Source: VYFG01 sp965204165 (GTDB taxonomy: Bacteria > Pseudomonadota > Gammaproteobacteria > Arenicellales > Poriferihabitantaceae). From it: 64,000 nt of DNA. The stretch covers positions 4,154,001 to 4,218,000 of the forward strand of contig OZ241969.1 in NCBI GenBank assembly GCA_965204165.1, written 5' to 3'. Of the stretch, positions 52,111-60,224 are shown in pieces (the stretch's first letter is position 1; each line of letters opens with the position of its first letter). The position numbers and the translations under genes are program-made. The notes under the pieces were generated by a model, which worked only from the letters and a program-made list of their open reading frames with translations, was not told where the DNA came from and searched no databases.

Positions 52111-52565
52111 CACCGAACGTGATGTCAGAAATGCCAGGACCGATGCGAGTACTTTGCTGGTTGCATTCACGTCAGGAATTCCGCCGGCCGTGACGAAAAT
52201 GAAATTTCGAATATTATAATTGATTATCATTCTCGTATTTCATACTTCACGAATACAACTCCGGGTCCAGGCATGCCGCAGGGATCAGGTAGACCCGGAA
52301 GCGGTCTGCCCGGTGACGGCGTCCTGCCCGGTAAGCGCTGCCGCAGAAAACATCTCCTCCATCGATTCCCGATAAGCAAGAAGCATCCGTCCAGCAGGTA
52401 TCCATTTCCTCCTGCCTCACGGAGTGATCCATGGCAGTGAATTGTCATTGACGGGGAAAGGGAGTTCCTGGATCGATTCTTCCGCTGGATGCACGATCAA
52501 TAAACATTGCCGGTAATCGCATGACCCCAACCGGTCAGTACCGGCCCCGGACATGCGCCCCCAGA
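52111..52565. other. Intergenic region with a Fur-box-like site
   Basis: 455 bp between the di-haem peroxidase start and the end of the FbpC-like gene. Apart from the Fur-box-like site at 52216-52234 and its AT-rich surroundings, I saw nothing supportable; the open frames crossing it have no family features. Confidence 0.4.
52216..52234 (-). promoter_or_regulatory. Fur-box-like site upstream of the di-haem peroxidase gene
   Basis: On the minus strand GAGAATGATAATCAATTAT matches the 19-bp Fur consensus GATAATGATAATCATTATC at 14 of 19 positions, with an unbroken AATGATAATCA core. It is about 105 bases upstream of the proposed start codon. Confidence 0.65.
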
Positions 52566-53633
52566 TCAGGCAGAGCCGGCTCGTGGAAAAACCACCATAT
52601 GCTGCAGGTCCAGGCGAATCCTGATCTCTCCCCCGGGTTGGTGGGCATGATGGCTCGGCGCATGGCACATGACCCTGGCTCCATCATTCAGCACAAGGGT
52701 GTAGAGATGGTCGGCGCCACGAAATGCACTGGACTCGACCCGGGCCGTTATGTGGCCCCGGGGATCATAGTGAATATCATCCGGCCTGAGCAAAAGATCC
52801 ACCTCGGTGCCGGTGGGATAGGACACGGACATTTCCCCGGAAAGCACCCCGAAGGTGGTATGCAACTGGTTTTCATCCAGCACCCTGGCCTGTATGAAGA
52901 CTCCACGCCCGATAAATTCGGCGATGAATCGATCCGCGGGCCAATGGTACAGGTTGTAACCGAAGTCCCACTGGTGCAACCGGCCGCTGTTGATGACGCC
53001 CATCAAGTCGGAAAACGCAAACGCTTCCAGCTGGTCATGGGTGACCAGGAGAGCGGTGACGCCATTCTGACGCAATACCTCGCGGATCTCACGGGCCAGC
53101 TGTTCCCTGAGTTCCAGATCCTGGCCACCGAACGGCTCATCCAGAAGCAGTAGATCTGGTCCCGGTGCGATGGCGCGGATTAATGCCACCCGCTGTTGCT
53201 GACCGCCCGACAACTCATGGGGATACATGTCCGCATACCGTTCCAGGCCAACCAGCTCCAGCAGTTCGAACACGCGCCGGCGGATTGCGTCTTGACTCAT
53301 CTGCCGGATGCCGAAGCCCACGTTACCGGCGACGGTGAGATGGGGGAACAACGCCAGGTCCTGAAATACCATGCCGATTCTGCGGCGCTCCGGCGCCAGA
53401 TGTTGGCCGGCTCCGGAGACAGTCTGGCCGCGGATCTTGATCCGGCCCTGGGAAGGCTGTTCAAAGCCGGCTATGGCACGAAGAAGGGTGGTTTTTCCGC
53501 AACCGCTGGGACCAAGCAAGCTGCCGATTTCGCCGTCTTCCAGGGAAAAACTCACGTTGTCGACAACCCGGGCCCCTCCGAGTTCAACGCTGACACCGCT
53601 GATTTCCAGATGATTTGGGGACTTCGTATTCAT
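52566..53633 (-). CDS. fbpC: Ferric iron ABC transporter ATP-binding protein
   Basis: A 355-residue ABC ATPase. Walker A is LLGPSGCGKTTLLRAIAGF, the signature is HELSGGQQQRVALIRAIA, Walker B is PDLLLLDEPFGGQD, and the switch histidine is in TALLVTHDQLEA. After about residue 240 there is a TOBE-type regulatory domain (VDLLLRPDDIHYDPRGHI), as in FbpC. The ATG overlaps the stop of the permease gene by 4 bases. With FbpA and FbpB it imports Fe3+. Confidence 0.9.
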   Translation of the reverse strand: MNTKSPNHLEISGVSVELGGARVVDNVSFSLEDGEIGSLLGPSGCGKTTLLRAIAGFEQPSQGRIKIRGQTVSGAGQHLAPERRRIGMVFQDLALFPHLTVAGNVGFGIRQMSQDAIRRRVFELLELVGLERYADMYPHELSGGQQQRVALIRAIAPGPDLLLLDEPFGGQDLELREQLAREIREVLRQNGVTALLVTHDQLEAFAFSDLMGVINSGRLHQWDFGYNLYHWPADRFIAEFIGRGVFIQARVLDENQLHTTFGVLSGEMSVSYPTGTEVDLLLRPDDIHYDPRGHITARVESSAFRGADHLYTLVLNDGARVMCHAPSHHAHQPGGEIRIRLDLQHMVVFPRAGSA

Positions 53634-55318
53634 ATGGGCCGGGTACCGGCCCGCGACCTGCTGATGGCCCCGCTCAGCAGAATCACGGGGATGATGCCCA
53701 CGGCGACGATGGCGAGCGCGGCGGTTGAGGAATCGGCCAGGCGTTCGTCCGATGCAAGTTCGTAGGCCCGCACTGCCAGGGTGTTGAAGTCGAACGGGCG
53801 GAGAATCAACGTGGCGGGCAACTCCTTCATCACATCCACGAATACGATTACGATGGCGGTCAGCAGGCTTCCCTTCAAAATCGGCAGGTGAATCTCACGC
53901 AGTACGGCAGCCCGGTTGCTGCCCATGGATCGTGCAGCATCATCCATGGAAGGTTTGACTTTCTCAAGCCCTGCCTCCACGGTTTGCAGGGATACCGCAA
54001 GGAAACGGACCGTATAGGCGAAAAGCAGTACGAACACGGTGCCGCTGAACACCAGCCCCAAACCCATATCGAAATATTCCCGGGTCCAACGATTCAACGC
54101 GTTGTCCAGTGCACCGAACGGTATCAGTATGCCCACGGCGATCACGGTGCCCGGTATGGCGTAGCCCATGGATGACAGTCGTGAGAAAAACCGCATGGCT
54201 CTTGAAGGGTGAATGCGGTTGCCGTAACCCAGAATCAGCGCCGGGACCAGCGCCACGACGGCGGCCCCCGCCGCCAGGGCGAAACTGTGCCAGGCCAGGG
54301 TGACAAACCTGCGATCGATCATGGTCTCGTAAGTTTCCAGGGCCCAGATGATCAACTGGATGGTCGGGATGACAAAACCGAACAGCAACGGCAACAGGCA
54401 GGCGATGAAGGCGAGTGCGGCCCACCCGCGGGAAAGCCTGATATCCGGCAACCGCTGGTAGCGGTTGGTGGTATGGTGAAAGTGCGCACGGCGGCGGGAC
54501 CAACGTTCCAGCAGGATCAGGGCGAACACGAAGATCAGCAGAAACGCCGAAAGCTGTGCAGCCGCAACGGCGTCGAACATGCCAAACCAGGTGCGGTAGA
54601 TGCCGGTGGTGAATGTGCTGACGCCGAAATACTGCACGGTGCCGAAATCCGCCAGGGTTTCCATGAGCGCCAGGGACAGCCCGGCCACGATCGCAGGCCG
54701 CGCCAACGGAACGGCGACTTTTGAAAAACTTTTCCAGGGACTGCAGCCCAGGGTCCTGCTCACCTCCAGCACGCAGACCGACTGGCCGATGAATGCAGCC
54801 CTCGTAAGCAGGTAGACGTATGGGTACAGCACCAGTGAAAACATGACGATGGCGCCGCCGATCGAGCGCACCTCCGGGAACCAGTACTCCCCGTACGCCA
54901 CTCCGAACGTCCCGCGGATCCATCCCTGGAACGGGCCACTCACATCCAGCATCCCGGTATACGTATAGGCAATGATGTATGCCGGCATTGCCAGCGGCAG
55001 CAGCAGTAGCCAGGTCAGCAGATTCCTTCCCGGGAAGCGGTACATGCTGGTGAGCCATGCCGTGGTGATGCCGATGCTCCCCGCGCCCAGGGTAACACCC
55101 ACCATGAGCCACAATGAGTTTCGGACGTACTCCGGCAGGACGGTGTCAACGAGATGCGCCCAGTTCTCGCTCGCCGGGGTAAACAGGTAAACGCAGACGG
55201 CGCCGATGGGCACCAGTATGATGAGCGACGTCAGCGCGCCGGCGATCGCCCAGCCACCGGGCAACCGCAGCAGGCCCAGAGGATTTCCACCGACAGGCAA
55301 TGCCGCACTGCGGATCAC
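53630..55318 (-). CDS. fbpB: Ferric iron ABC transporter permease (two fused halves)
   Basis: A 562-residue inner-membrane protein with about twelve helices, two homologous permease halves in one chain as in FbpB. The cytoplasmic EAA-type loops are EVSRTLGCSPWKSFSKVAVPLARPAI in the first half (partly quoted here as SRTLGCSPWKSF) and DDAARSMGSNRAAVLREIHL in the second. A GTG start at 55318 is used. It lies between the binding protein and the ATPase genes in one operon. Confidence 0.88.
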   Translation of the reverse strand: MIRSAALPVGGNPLGLLRLPGGWAIAGALTSLIILVPIGAVCVYLFTPASENWAHLVDTVLPEYVRNSLWLMVGVTLGAGSIGITTAWLTSMYRFPGRNLLTWLLLLPLAMPAYIIAYTYTGMLDVSGPFQGWIRGTFGVAYGEYWFPEVRSIGGAIVMFSLVLYPYVYLLTRAAFIGQSVCVLEVSRTLGCSPWKSFSKVAVPLARPAIVAGLSLALMETLADFGTVQYFGVSTFTTGIYRTWFGMFDAVAAAQLSAFLLIFVFALILLERWSRRRAHFHHTTNRYQRLPDIRLSRGWAALAFIACLLPLLFGFVIPTIQLIIWALETYETMIDRRFVTLAWHSFALAAGAAVVALVPALILGYGNRIHPSRAMRFFSRLSSMGYAIPGTVIAVGILIPFGALDNALNRWTREYFDMGLGLVFSGTVFVLLFAYTVRFLAVSLQTVEAGLEKVKPSMDDAARSMGSNRAAVLREIHLPILKGSLLTAIVIVFVDVMKELPATLILRPFDFNTLAVRAYELASDERLADSSTAALAIVAVGIIPVILLSGAISRSRAGTRPI

Positions 55319-55462
55319 AGGAACACCGCAACGTTGGGGACCCCTCCTTGCGGGTCTACGCGGTAGTGCCGAGCATCGGGACAGCTGGTCATTGGCAGTG
55401 CCAACACACGATCAAAAGACTGGGGGCGGGTCGCGGATTATGCCTGACACGTCGCACAGCAC

Positions 55463-56494
55463 TCAACGCCATCCGGCCCGGTCCATCAGTTGCAGCGCCG
55501 CCCTGTTGTTTTCACCCAGCAGTGTCAGGTTGAGGGTATCGGCCCTGAACTCCCCCAGCCGATGCAGCGTATCCGAAACGGGCGCCCCGGGCACAACGGG
55601 ATACTCGTTGTTGACTTCGGCGTACCAGCTCTGCGACTCCGGCGCCACGAGAAATTCCAGCAAGGCTTCTGCCGCGTCCCTGTTGCGGGCATGGCGGACA
55701 ATGCCGGCACCGCTGACATTGACATGGGCTCCACGGCCATCCTGGTTCGGCCAGAAGGCGCCTATCTTTTCCGCGGTCGCGCGATCCTTCTTCTTGTCGC
55801 TGTTGACAAGGCGCCCGTAATAATAGGTATTGACCAACGTAAGGTCGCATTGCCCGGCTGCCACCGCGTGCAGTTGGTCCGTATCCCCTCCACCGGGTTT
55901 GCGGGCAAAGTTCGCCACCAGACCCCGGGCCCACTGTTCCGTCCTTTCCTCACCCAGGTGCTCGATCATTGAGGCAACCAGGGACTGGTTGTAGATATTG
56001 CTCGACGAGCGTATGCAAAGGCGGCCGCGCCATTTCTCGTCCGCCAGCGCCTCATAGGTGGAAAGTTCCGCCGGGTCAACCCGGTCCCTGGCGTAGAAGA
56101 TAATCCTGGCGCGGCGGGAAAGGCCGAACCACTGGCTGTCCTTGTCCCGCAGATGAAGCGGAATGGCTTCATGCAGTACGGGGTTCCCAGTCGATTGCAG
56201 GATTCCCGCGGACTTGGCGCGCTGCAGCCGGCCGGCGTCCACTGTGATGAAGACATCCGCGGGCGTCGCCTCACCCTCTATTTCAATCCGCTTCAGAAGG
56301 CCGTCCGCCTTCCCGGTAACCAGCCGGAACCCGATTCCCGTGTCCGCCTCGAATCTCTCCAGGAGCGGGAGTATCAGCGCCTCCTTCCGGGCGGAATAGA
56401 TATTGACGACATCCTCCGCGGCCACCGGTGCGGAACCCGCAATCATCGATGCCAGCGCCAATGCCAGGGGGATGCGTGAATTAATCGATTTCAT
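55463..56494 (-). CDS. fbpA: Ferric iron ABC transporter substrate-binding protein
   Basis: A 343-residue periplasmic protein with a signal peptide (SRIPLALALASMIAGSAPVAA). The mature part starts EDVVNIYSARKEALILPLLE and has the ferric-binding family tyrosine pair in LTLVNTYYYGRLV, plus VNVSGAGIVRHARNRDAAE and NEYPVVPGAP. It binds Fe3+ in the periplasm and delivers it to FbpBC. It overlaps the upstream hydroxylase gene by 14 bases, and a 144-base gap separates it from fbpB. Confidence 0.92.
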   Translation of the reverse strand: MKSINSRIPLALALASMIAGSAPVAAEDVVNIYSARKEALILPLLERFEADTGIGFRLVTGKADGLLKRIEIEGEATPADVFITVDAGRLQRAKSAGILQSTGNPVLHEAIPLHLRDKDSQWFGLSRRARIIFYARDRVDPAELSTYEALADEKWRGRLCIRSSSNIYNQSLVASMIEHLGEERTEQWARGLVANFARKPGGGDTDQLHAVAAGQCDLTLVNTYYYGRLVNSDKKKDRATAEKIGAFWPNQDGRGAHVNVSGAGIVRHARNRDAAEALLEFLVAPESQSWYAEVNNEYPVVPGAPVSDTLHRLGEFRADTLNLTLLGENNRAALQLMDRAGWR

Positions 56495-57518
56495 AAATGG
56501 CTCGGTTGCTTTGATATTGATCGGCCGGCACCAGGGGCGGGGGCAATCGCCTGCGCCACCCCCGGGTCATTGCTCGGTGAAGAACCCCCGCCCCTTCCCG
56601 GAAAGGCAGAAGGTACAGGGCGTACAGTGAATGCGGTTCGGCCGCGGCCGGCCCCAGACCGTAGCGCAGTTCCTGGTTCGGCTCGGAATGGCAGTGGGTG
56701 CCGAACAATCGGTCCCAGCAAGCCAGCGCCACGCCGAAATTCCGGTCATGATGGCGGGGATCCTCGGAATGGTGAATCTGGTGCTGCGCGGGCGACAGCA
56801 GAAAATTCTCCAGCCAGGGCCAGTAGCGGATGGGAACCTCGCTGTGGCGCAGGTTGGCTCCCAGGGCATTGAACACGAACTTGAACGCGTTGGCGCCGAG
56901 CACCATGACAAGACTGACACGGTCGCCAAAACCGTACACGAATATCCCGATACACAACCCCTGCACCAGGGCACCGCGCAGGGCAAACAGGATTCCCTCC
57001 ACTGGGTGCGTGCGCAGAACCGTCAGGGGATTCAACCGGGTCGCGCTGTGATGCACCTTGTGAAATGCCCACAGCAGCGGGACGGCGTGCATGAGGCGGT
57101 GGACGACGTAACGGGCCAGGTCGTCCGCCACGAACAACACCAGGGTAAAGCCGGCGGCAATAGCCCAGGCCGGTGCGTCGGGAAGCAGGCTTGCCCTGCC
57201 ATCGAACAGGTCATGCAGCAGCGAAAAACAGAACACAGCCACAGCCGCATGACCCAACAGCCGGGGCACGATGGACCCCAGGAGGACGGTATTGATCAGG
57301 AATACCGCATAATCCGCGCGGGCACTGGCGGAACACCAGAGATCCCGCGCAAGCAGTTTCCTGCATGCACTGACGGGGCGTTCACGCCCGAGCAGGACCA
57401 TCCAGATCAGTGCAATGAGGAACGCAGAGCCCAGATACCCCCAGAACAGTCTTTTTCCGGGATCGAGGAACTGCCCCGCCCAGTCGTCCAACAGGTCCTG
57501 GGCGGTCAGTTCAAACAT
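56481..57518 (-). CDS. Fatty acid hydroxylase/sterol desaturase superfamily membrane protein
   Basis: A 345-residue protein with about five membrane helices and the di-iron histidine motifs of this superfamily: ARYVVHRLMHAVPLLW (HxxxH), FHKVHHSATRLNP (HxxHH) and SPAQHQIHHSEDPRHHDRNFG (HxxHH with more His). Superfamily members hydroxylate or desaturate lipids, including sterol C-5 desaturase and C-4 methyl oxidase. Its operon partners are iron genes (DUF4856 and FbpABC), and it lies 19 kb from the sterol cluster, so a link to sterols is speculative. The stop overlaps the start of fbpA. Confidence 0.87.
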   Translation of the reverse strand: MFELTAQDLLDDWAGQFLDPGKRLFWGYLGSAFLIALIWMVLLGRERPVSACRKLLARDLWCSASARADYAVFLINTVLLGSIVPRLLGHAAVAVFCFSLLHDLFDGRASLLPDAPAWAIAAGFTLVLFVADDLARYVVHRLMHAVPLLWAFHKVHHSATRLNPLTVLRTHPVEGILFALRGALVQGLCIGIFVYGFGDRVSLVMVLGANAFKFVFNALGANLRHSEVPIRYWPWLENFLLSPAQHQIHHSEDPRHHDRNFGVALACWDRLFGTHCHSEPNQELRYGLGPAAAEPHSLYALYLLPFREGAGVLHRAMTRGWRRRLPPPLVPADQYQSNRAIYEID

Positions 57519-57538
57519 GGCCAGGCATCAGGGATTGA

Positions 57539-58933
57539 TCAGTCATTCTCCGCTGCAAGACTCTCCCCCAGGGATTCGATCAGGTCCTCGAGTTCTGCCG
57601 TCGCATCATTCTTTCTGGCGCTCAGACCGAATGCCTCTGCCAGCAGCTTCTGCAACTTGAGCATATGGACCATGTAGTTGCCCATGTCCTGATTGCCGCC
57701 GATCACGTAATTTCCGCTGGCGTCGATACCGGTCACCTGGCCACCGCCAAGCAATGCCGGTCCGTATCCGATGAGGCGGTTCATCCTGACACCGACCTCA
57801 CCGAGGTCCTTGCCCCCCGCTTCCAGCGCCATGGCGAATCCCTTCAATTCACCCCAGTGTTTTCCGTAGGCCCTGAACGCGTCATTGGCGTCACCGTCGG
57901 ACTCAACGATTATTTGAAGTTTTTCCAGGTCCTTGTACACCGATCCCGCGTATTTGAACGCCGCTTCCGCAATGACCTTTTCCCAATTGGTCTTGATAGT
58001 GTCGGCATATCCGATCAACTGCGCGCGCTGGGCATCTGACAGGGCCTCGCCTTCAGCGGCGGCGATCAGTTTGCGGCCGTCCAGGAAAGCCTGGAAAATG
58101 GTATGCAGATAGTTGGTCCCGCTCTTGTCCGCATCCGCGGCATAGTAGGCATGGGCGTAGGTCATCTCCCGGTAGAGGTCCACCGTCCCGTCCTTGTCGT
58201 GGTCCGCAACACCGATATCTTTTTTCTTGGCAATTCCGTAGGCCTGCTTCGCGTCGAGGCTCAGGGCATGTGCCGGCGCACCGAAATAGCCGAACCCCTC
58301 GTCCCAGGAGTGCTCCTTGCCGGTGTAATGCTTGCCCTCGCTGTACGGCTTGTTGTTGGGCTTGTTGTCGGCCGCCAGTTTTTCATCCAGGTAGTTGTCC
58401 ACGGCCTGGTTATAGAACACGGCGCCCATGGCAAATTTTGAAATTAGCTGGGGATAGTCGTATCCGGTCAACGGATCAAAGCCGCCCTTGGCCGAAGCCG
58501 CCTTGCCGATCATGAACTCAATGACCTCGGAACCGGTCATCTTGCCGGGCCAGCCATTGACAACGCCTTTATAGGTTTTCCCCTTCAGGTCCTTGCCCTT
58601 GGAGATCTGATCGACTTCGGTCTGAAGGACAACGAAGTCATCCTTGGATTTCGGATCCAGGATTGCACGACCCTCCTCCTTGCCGGCGTAGTACGCCATC
58701 ATTTGCGACTTGATCTCAGCTGCATTGGACCCATCACCCTTCCCGGCAAGTTTCTTGAGGGAGTTGTGGAGAACCTGGCGTGCAGCCTGGCCCGTATATG
58801 AGGTCGAATCCGACTTGTCGCCGCTATACCCCTTGACGGTTACGGGGAAGGGTCCATAGGTTTCAGCCAGCGCAGGCCCACTGCTCGCAAGGAGACCGGC
58901 GACAGCAAATACCAGATAATTCTTTGAAGTCAT
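57539..58933 (-). CDS. DUF4856 family exported protein
   Basis: About 464 residues with a signal peptide (NYLVFAVAGLLASSGPALA). The diagnostic block is KHYTGKEHSWDEGFGYFGAP, followed by DGTVDLYREMTYAHAYYAADAD, both typical of DUF4856. The protein looks helical and imelysin-like in character (FQAFLDGRKLIAA), consistent with periplasmic iron-related use. The ATG at 58933 (MTSKNY) is chosen over one at 58966. A Fur-box-like site lies 57-75 bases upstream, and the hydroxylase and fbpABC follow in the same direction, so this is the first gene of a probable Fur-controlled operon. Confidence 0.83.
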   Translation of the reverse strand: MTSKNYLVFAVAGLLASSGPALAETYGPFPVTVKGYSGDKSDSTSYTGQAARQVLHNSLKKLAGKGDGSNAAEIKSQMMAYYAGKEEGRAILDPKSKDDFVVLQTEVDQISKGKDLKGKTYKGVVNGWPGKMTGSEVIEFMIGKAASAKGGFDPLTGYDYPQLISKFAMGAVFYNQAVDNYLDEKLAADNKPNNKPYSEGKHYTGKEHSWDEGFGYFGAPAHALSLDAKQAYGIAKKKDIGVADHDKDGTVDLYREMTYAHAYYAADADKSGTNYLHTIFQAFLDGRKLIAAAEGEALSDAQRAQLIGYADTIKTNWEKVIAEAAFKYAGSVYKDLEKLQIIVESDGDANDAFRAYGKHWGELKGFAMALEAGGKDLGEVGVRMNRLIGYGPALLGGGQVTGIDASGNYVIGGNQDMGNYMVHMLKLQKLLAEAFGLSARKNDATAELEDLIESLGESLAAEND

Positions 58934-58989
58934 GGGATTTATTCCTGTCAGTTGCTTGATGAACATAGAATGTCAATTCGTGTAATGTA

Positions 58990-59008
58990 AATAATAATGA
59001 TTAGCATT
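58990..59008 (-). promoter_or_regulatory. Fur-box-like site upstream of DUF4856-desaturase-fbpABC operon
   Basis: AATAATAATGATTAGCATT (plus strand) matches the Fur consensus GATAATGATAATCATTATC at 12 of 19 positions. It lies in the promoter-proximal position of the minus-strand operon, and its AT-rich context stands out from the surrounding GC-rich DNA. Confidence 0.55.
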
Positions 59009-59423
59009 ACAATAGCTTTTTGACAATTTTATGAAAGCGCCCGGCCTGTCCGGGGGCATCTCCATCCCGCATAATCGCAAAAGGAGATTCCCGGCAGGAT
59101 GGGGACAACCCCAGTCCCGTCATTCTGTCCACAGAACAGGGGCAGACAGGATGGTGCATGCCGTCCATCAGTAACGCCGTAGTTCCGCCGCGCAACGGAC
59201 CGAAAGGCGGTGACCGAACTTCAGGCGAGATTCCGCTATCGACAGGAGTGGACACAGGCAGATCGGGAATCGCCTGCATCAGTCACACAAGACCGGAACG
59301 CAGAATGTGCCTGCTCCACCAGGCGTGTACGTTGGCGAACTGCTTACCATCAAGATACCGGCTGCCCTGATCTTTCACGATGATGATTCCGGCAGCATGA
59401 ATGTTGATCTTCCTCTTGTATAT

Positions 59424-59442
59424 GTGAATAATAATCATTATC
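59424..59442 (+). promoter_or_regulatory. Fur-box-like site upstream of the small protein-ankyrin-DUF2325 genes
   Basis: GTGAATAATAATCATTATC matches the Fur consensus GATAATGATAATCATTATC at 16 of 19 positions, the best of the four sites in the window. It ends 30 bases before the ATG of the small gene. Confidence 0.75.
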
Positions 59443-59471
59443 ATTTATATTATGATTCATACAAATTCAAA

Positions 59472-59687
59472 ATGATCTGCGAAATGGGAATGCTGATGGA
59501 CAAGTCGATAACGGGGTTCGACAAGCGTTCGTGGCGATATGTCTTCGTCGCAAACAATCGCGTCATCGGGAAAATGTTCGTGGAACCGGAGTACCCGGAC
59601 CACCCGTGCACCGGTCCGTTCGAGGTGTCCGATGCAGATCGGTTTGCAACTGTCTCTTGGACAAGCAAACATGAAACCGGATCGTGA
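59472..59687 (+). CDS. Small Fur-associated protein, unknown family
   Basis: 71 residues starting MICEMGMLMDKSITGFDKRS, directly behind a strong Fur-box-like site. The second half, WRYVFVANNRVIGKMFVEPE, looks like a short beta-sheet unit; no cysteine pattern for a metal site is evident apart from Cys3 and one more. Size and position resemble other small iron-regulated genes such as hemP, but the sequence does not match HemP. It overlaps the ankyrin gene by 17 bases, suggesting coupling. The open frame upstream to 59307 is ignored because it crosses the Fur site. Confidence 0.55.
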   Translation: MICEMGMLMDKSITGFDKRSWRYVFVANNRVIGKMFVEPEYPDHPCTGPFEVSDADRFATVSWTSKHETGS

Positions 59688-60210
59688 CAACAAGCAGCCT
59701 TTCTGGGCTGCTCCTCGCATGGGAAGTGCGGCTGAAGCAGGAGTCGCCGACCAGTATACTGTCGCAACTGCACCACCGGCGCCGGAATCCTCCATTCTTC
59801 AATTCCTGGTGTCCGCGGCCCAGCTGGATTTCACCGCGGTACGACAGTGGGTGGAACGAAGGGGTTTGCACCCTGATGCCACCGTGGGCGCCAAACCCAC
59901 TGCAATTTGCTACGCTGCCGCCAAGGGAGATTCATGCCTGATGTCATACCTGCTCGGTAACGGAGCAAGTGTGGATTCCAAGGACGGCATGGGAATGACG
60001 CCGCTGCATTACGCTGCCATGGGCGGCGACCCGGTCTGTGTATCGATGCTGGTGGCCCATGGGGCCCAATTGAACAGGGAAACCCTCCACGGGAAGACAC
60101 CCCTTGCGTTATCGAGATCCCGCCCGAACACCAGCGAATGCAGCGACCTGCTTGAACGCTACGGCGCCTGCCTGTCCGAGCAGCCGCCCGGCCCGAGAAT
60201 GTTCCACTGA
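59671..60210 (+). CDS. Ankyrin-repeat protein
   Basis: 179 residues. Residues about 70-165 contain three ankyrin units, seen in KPTAICYAAAKGDSCLMSYLL, the near-consensus DGMGMTPLHYAAMGGDPVCV and HGKTPLALSRSRPNTSE. The ATG at 59671 (MKPDRD) is preferred to an in-frame ATG at 59632. Ankyrin proteins bind partner proteins. No signal peptide is seen, so it is probably cytoplasmic. It is the middle gene of a Fur-linked set ending with a DUF2325 protein. Confidence 0.8.
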   Translation: MKPDRDNKQPFWAAPRMGSAAEAGVADQYTVATAPPAPESSILQFLVSAAQLDFTAVRQWVERRGLHPDATVGAKPTAICYAAAKGDSCLMSYLLGNGASVDSKDGMGMTPLHYAAMGGDPVCVSMLVAHGAQLNRETLHGKTPLALSRSRPNTSECSDLLERYGACLSEQPPGPRMFH

Positions 60211-60224
60211 GTCAACCCGGCTCC

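Larger units (their letters stand above)
58934..59471. other. Divergent promoter region with two Fur-box-like sites
   Basis: 538 bp between the DUF4856 operon and a small plus-strand gene. It holds Fur-box-like sites at 58990-59008 and 59424-59442 in AT-rich islands. The middle part shows no gene; an open frame from 59307 is only an upstream extension of the small gene. Confidence 0.5.
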
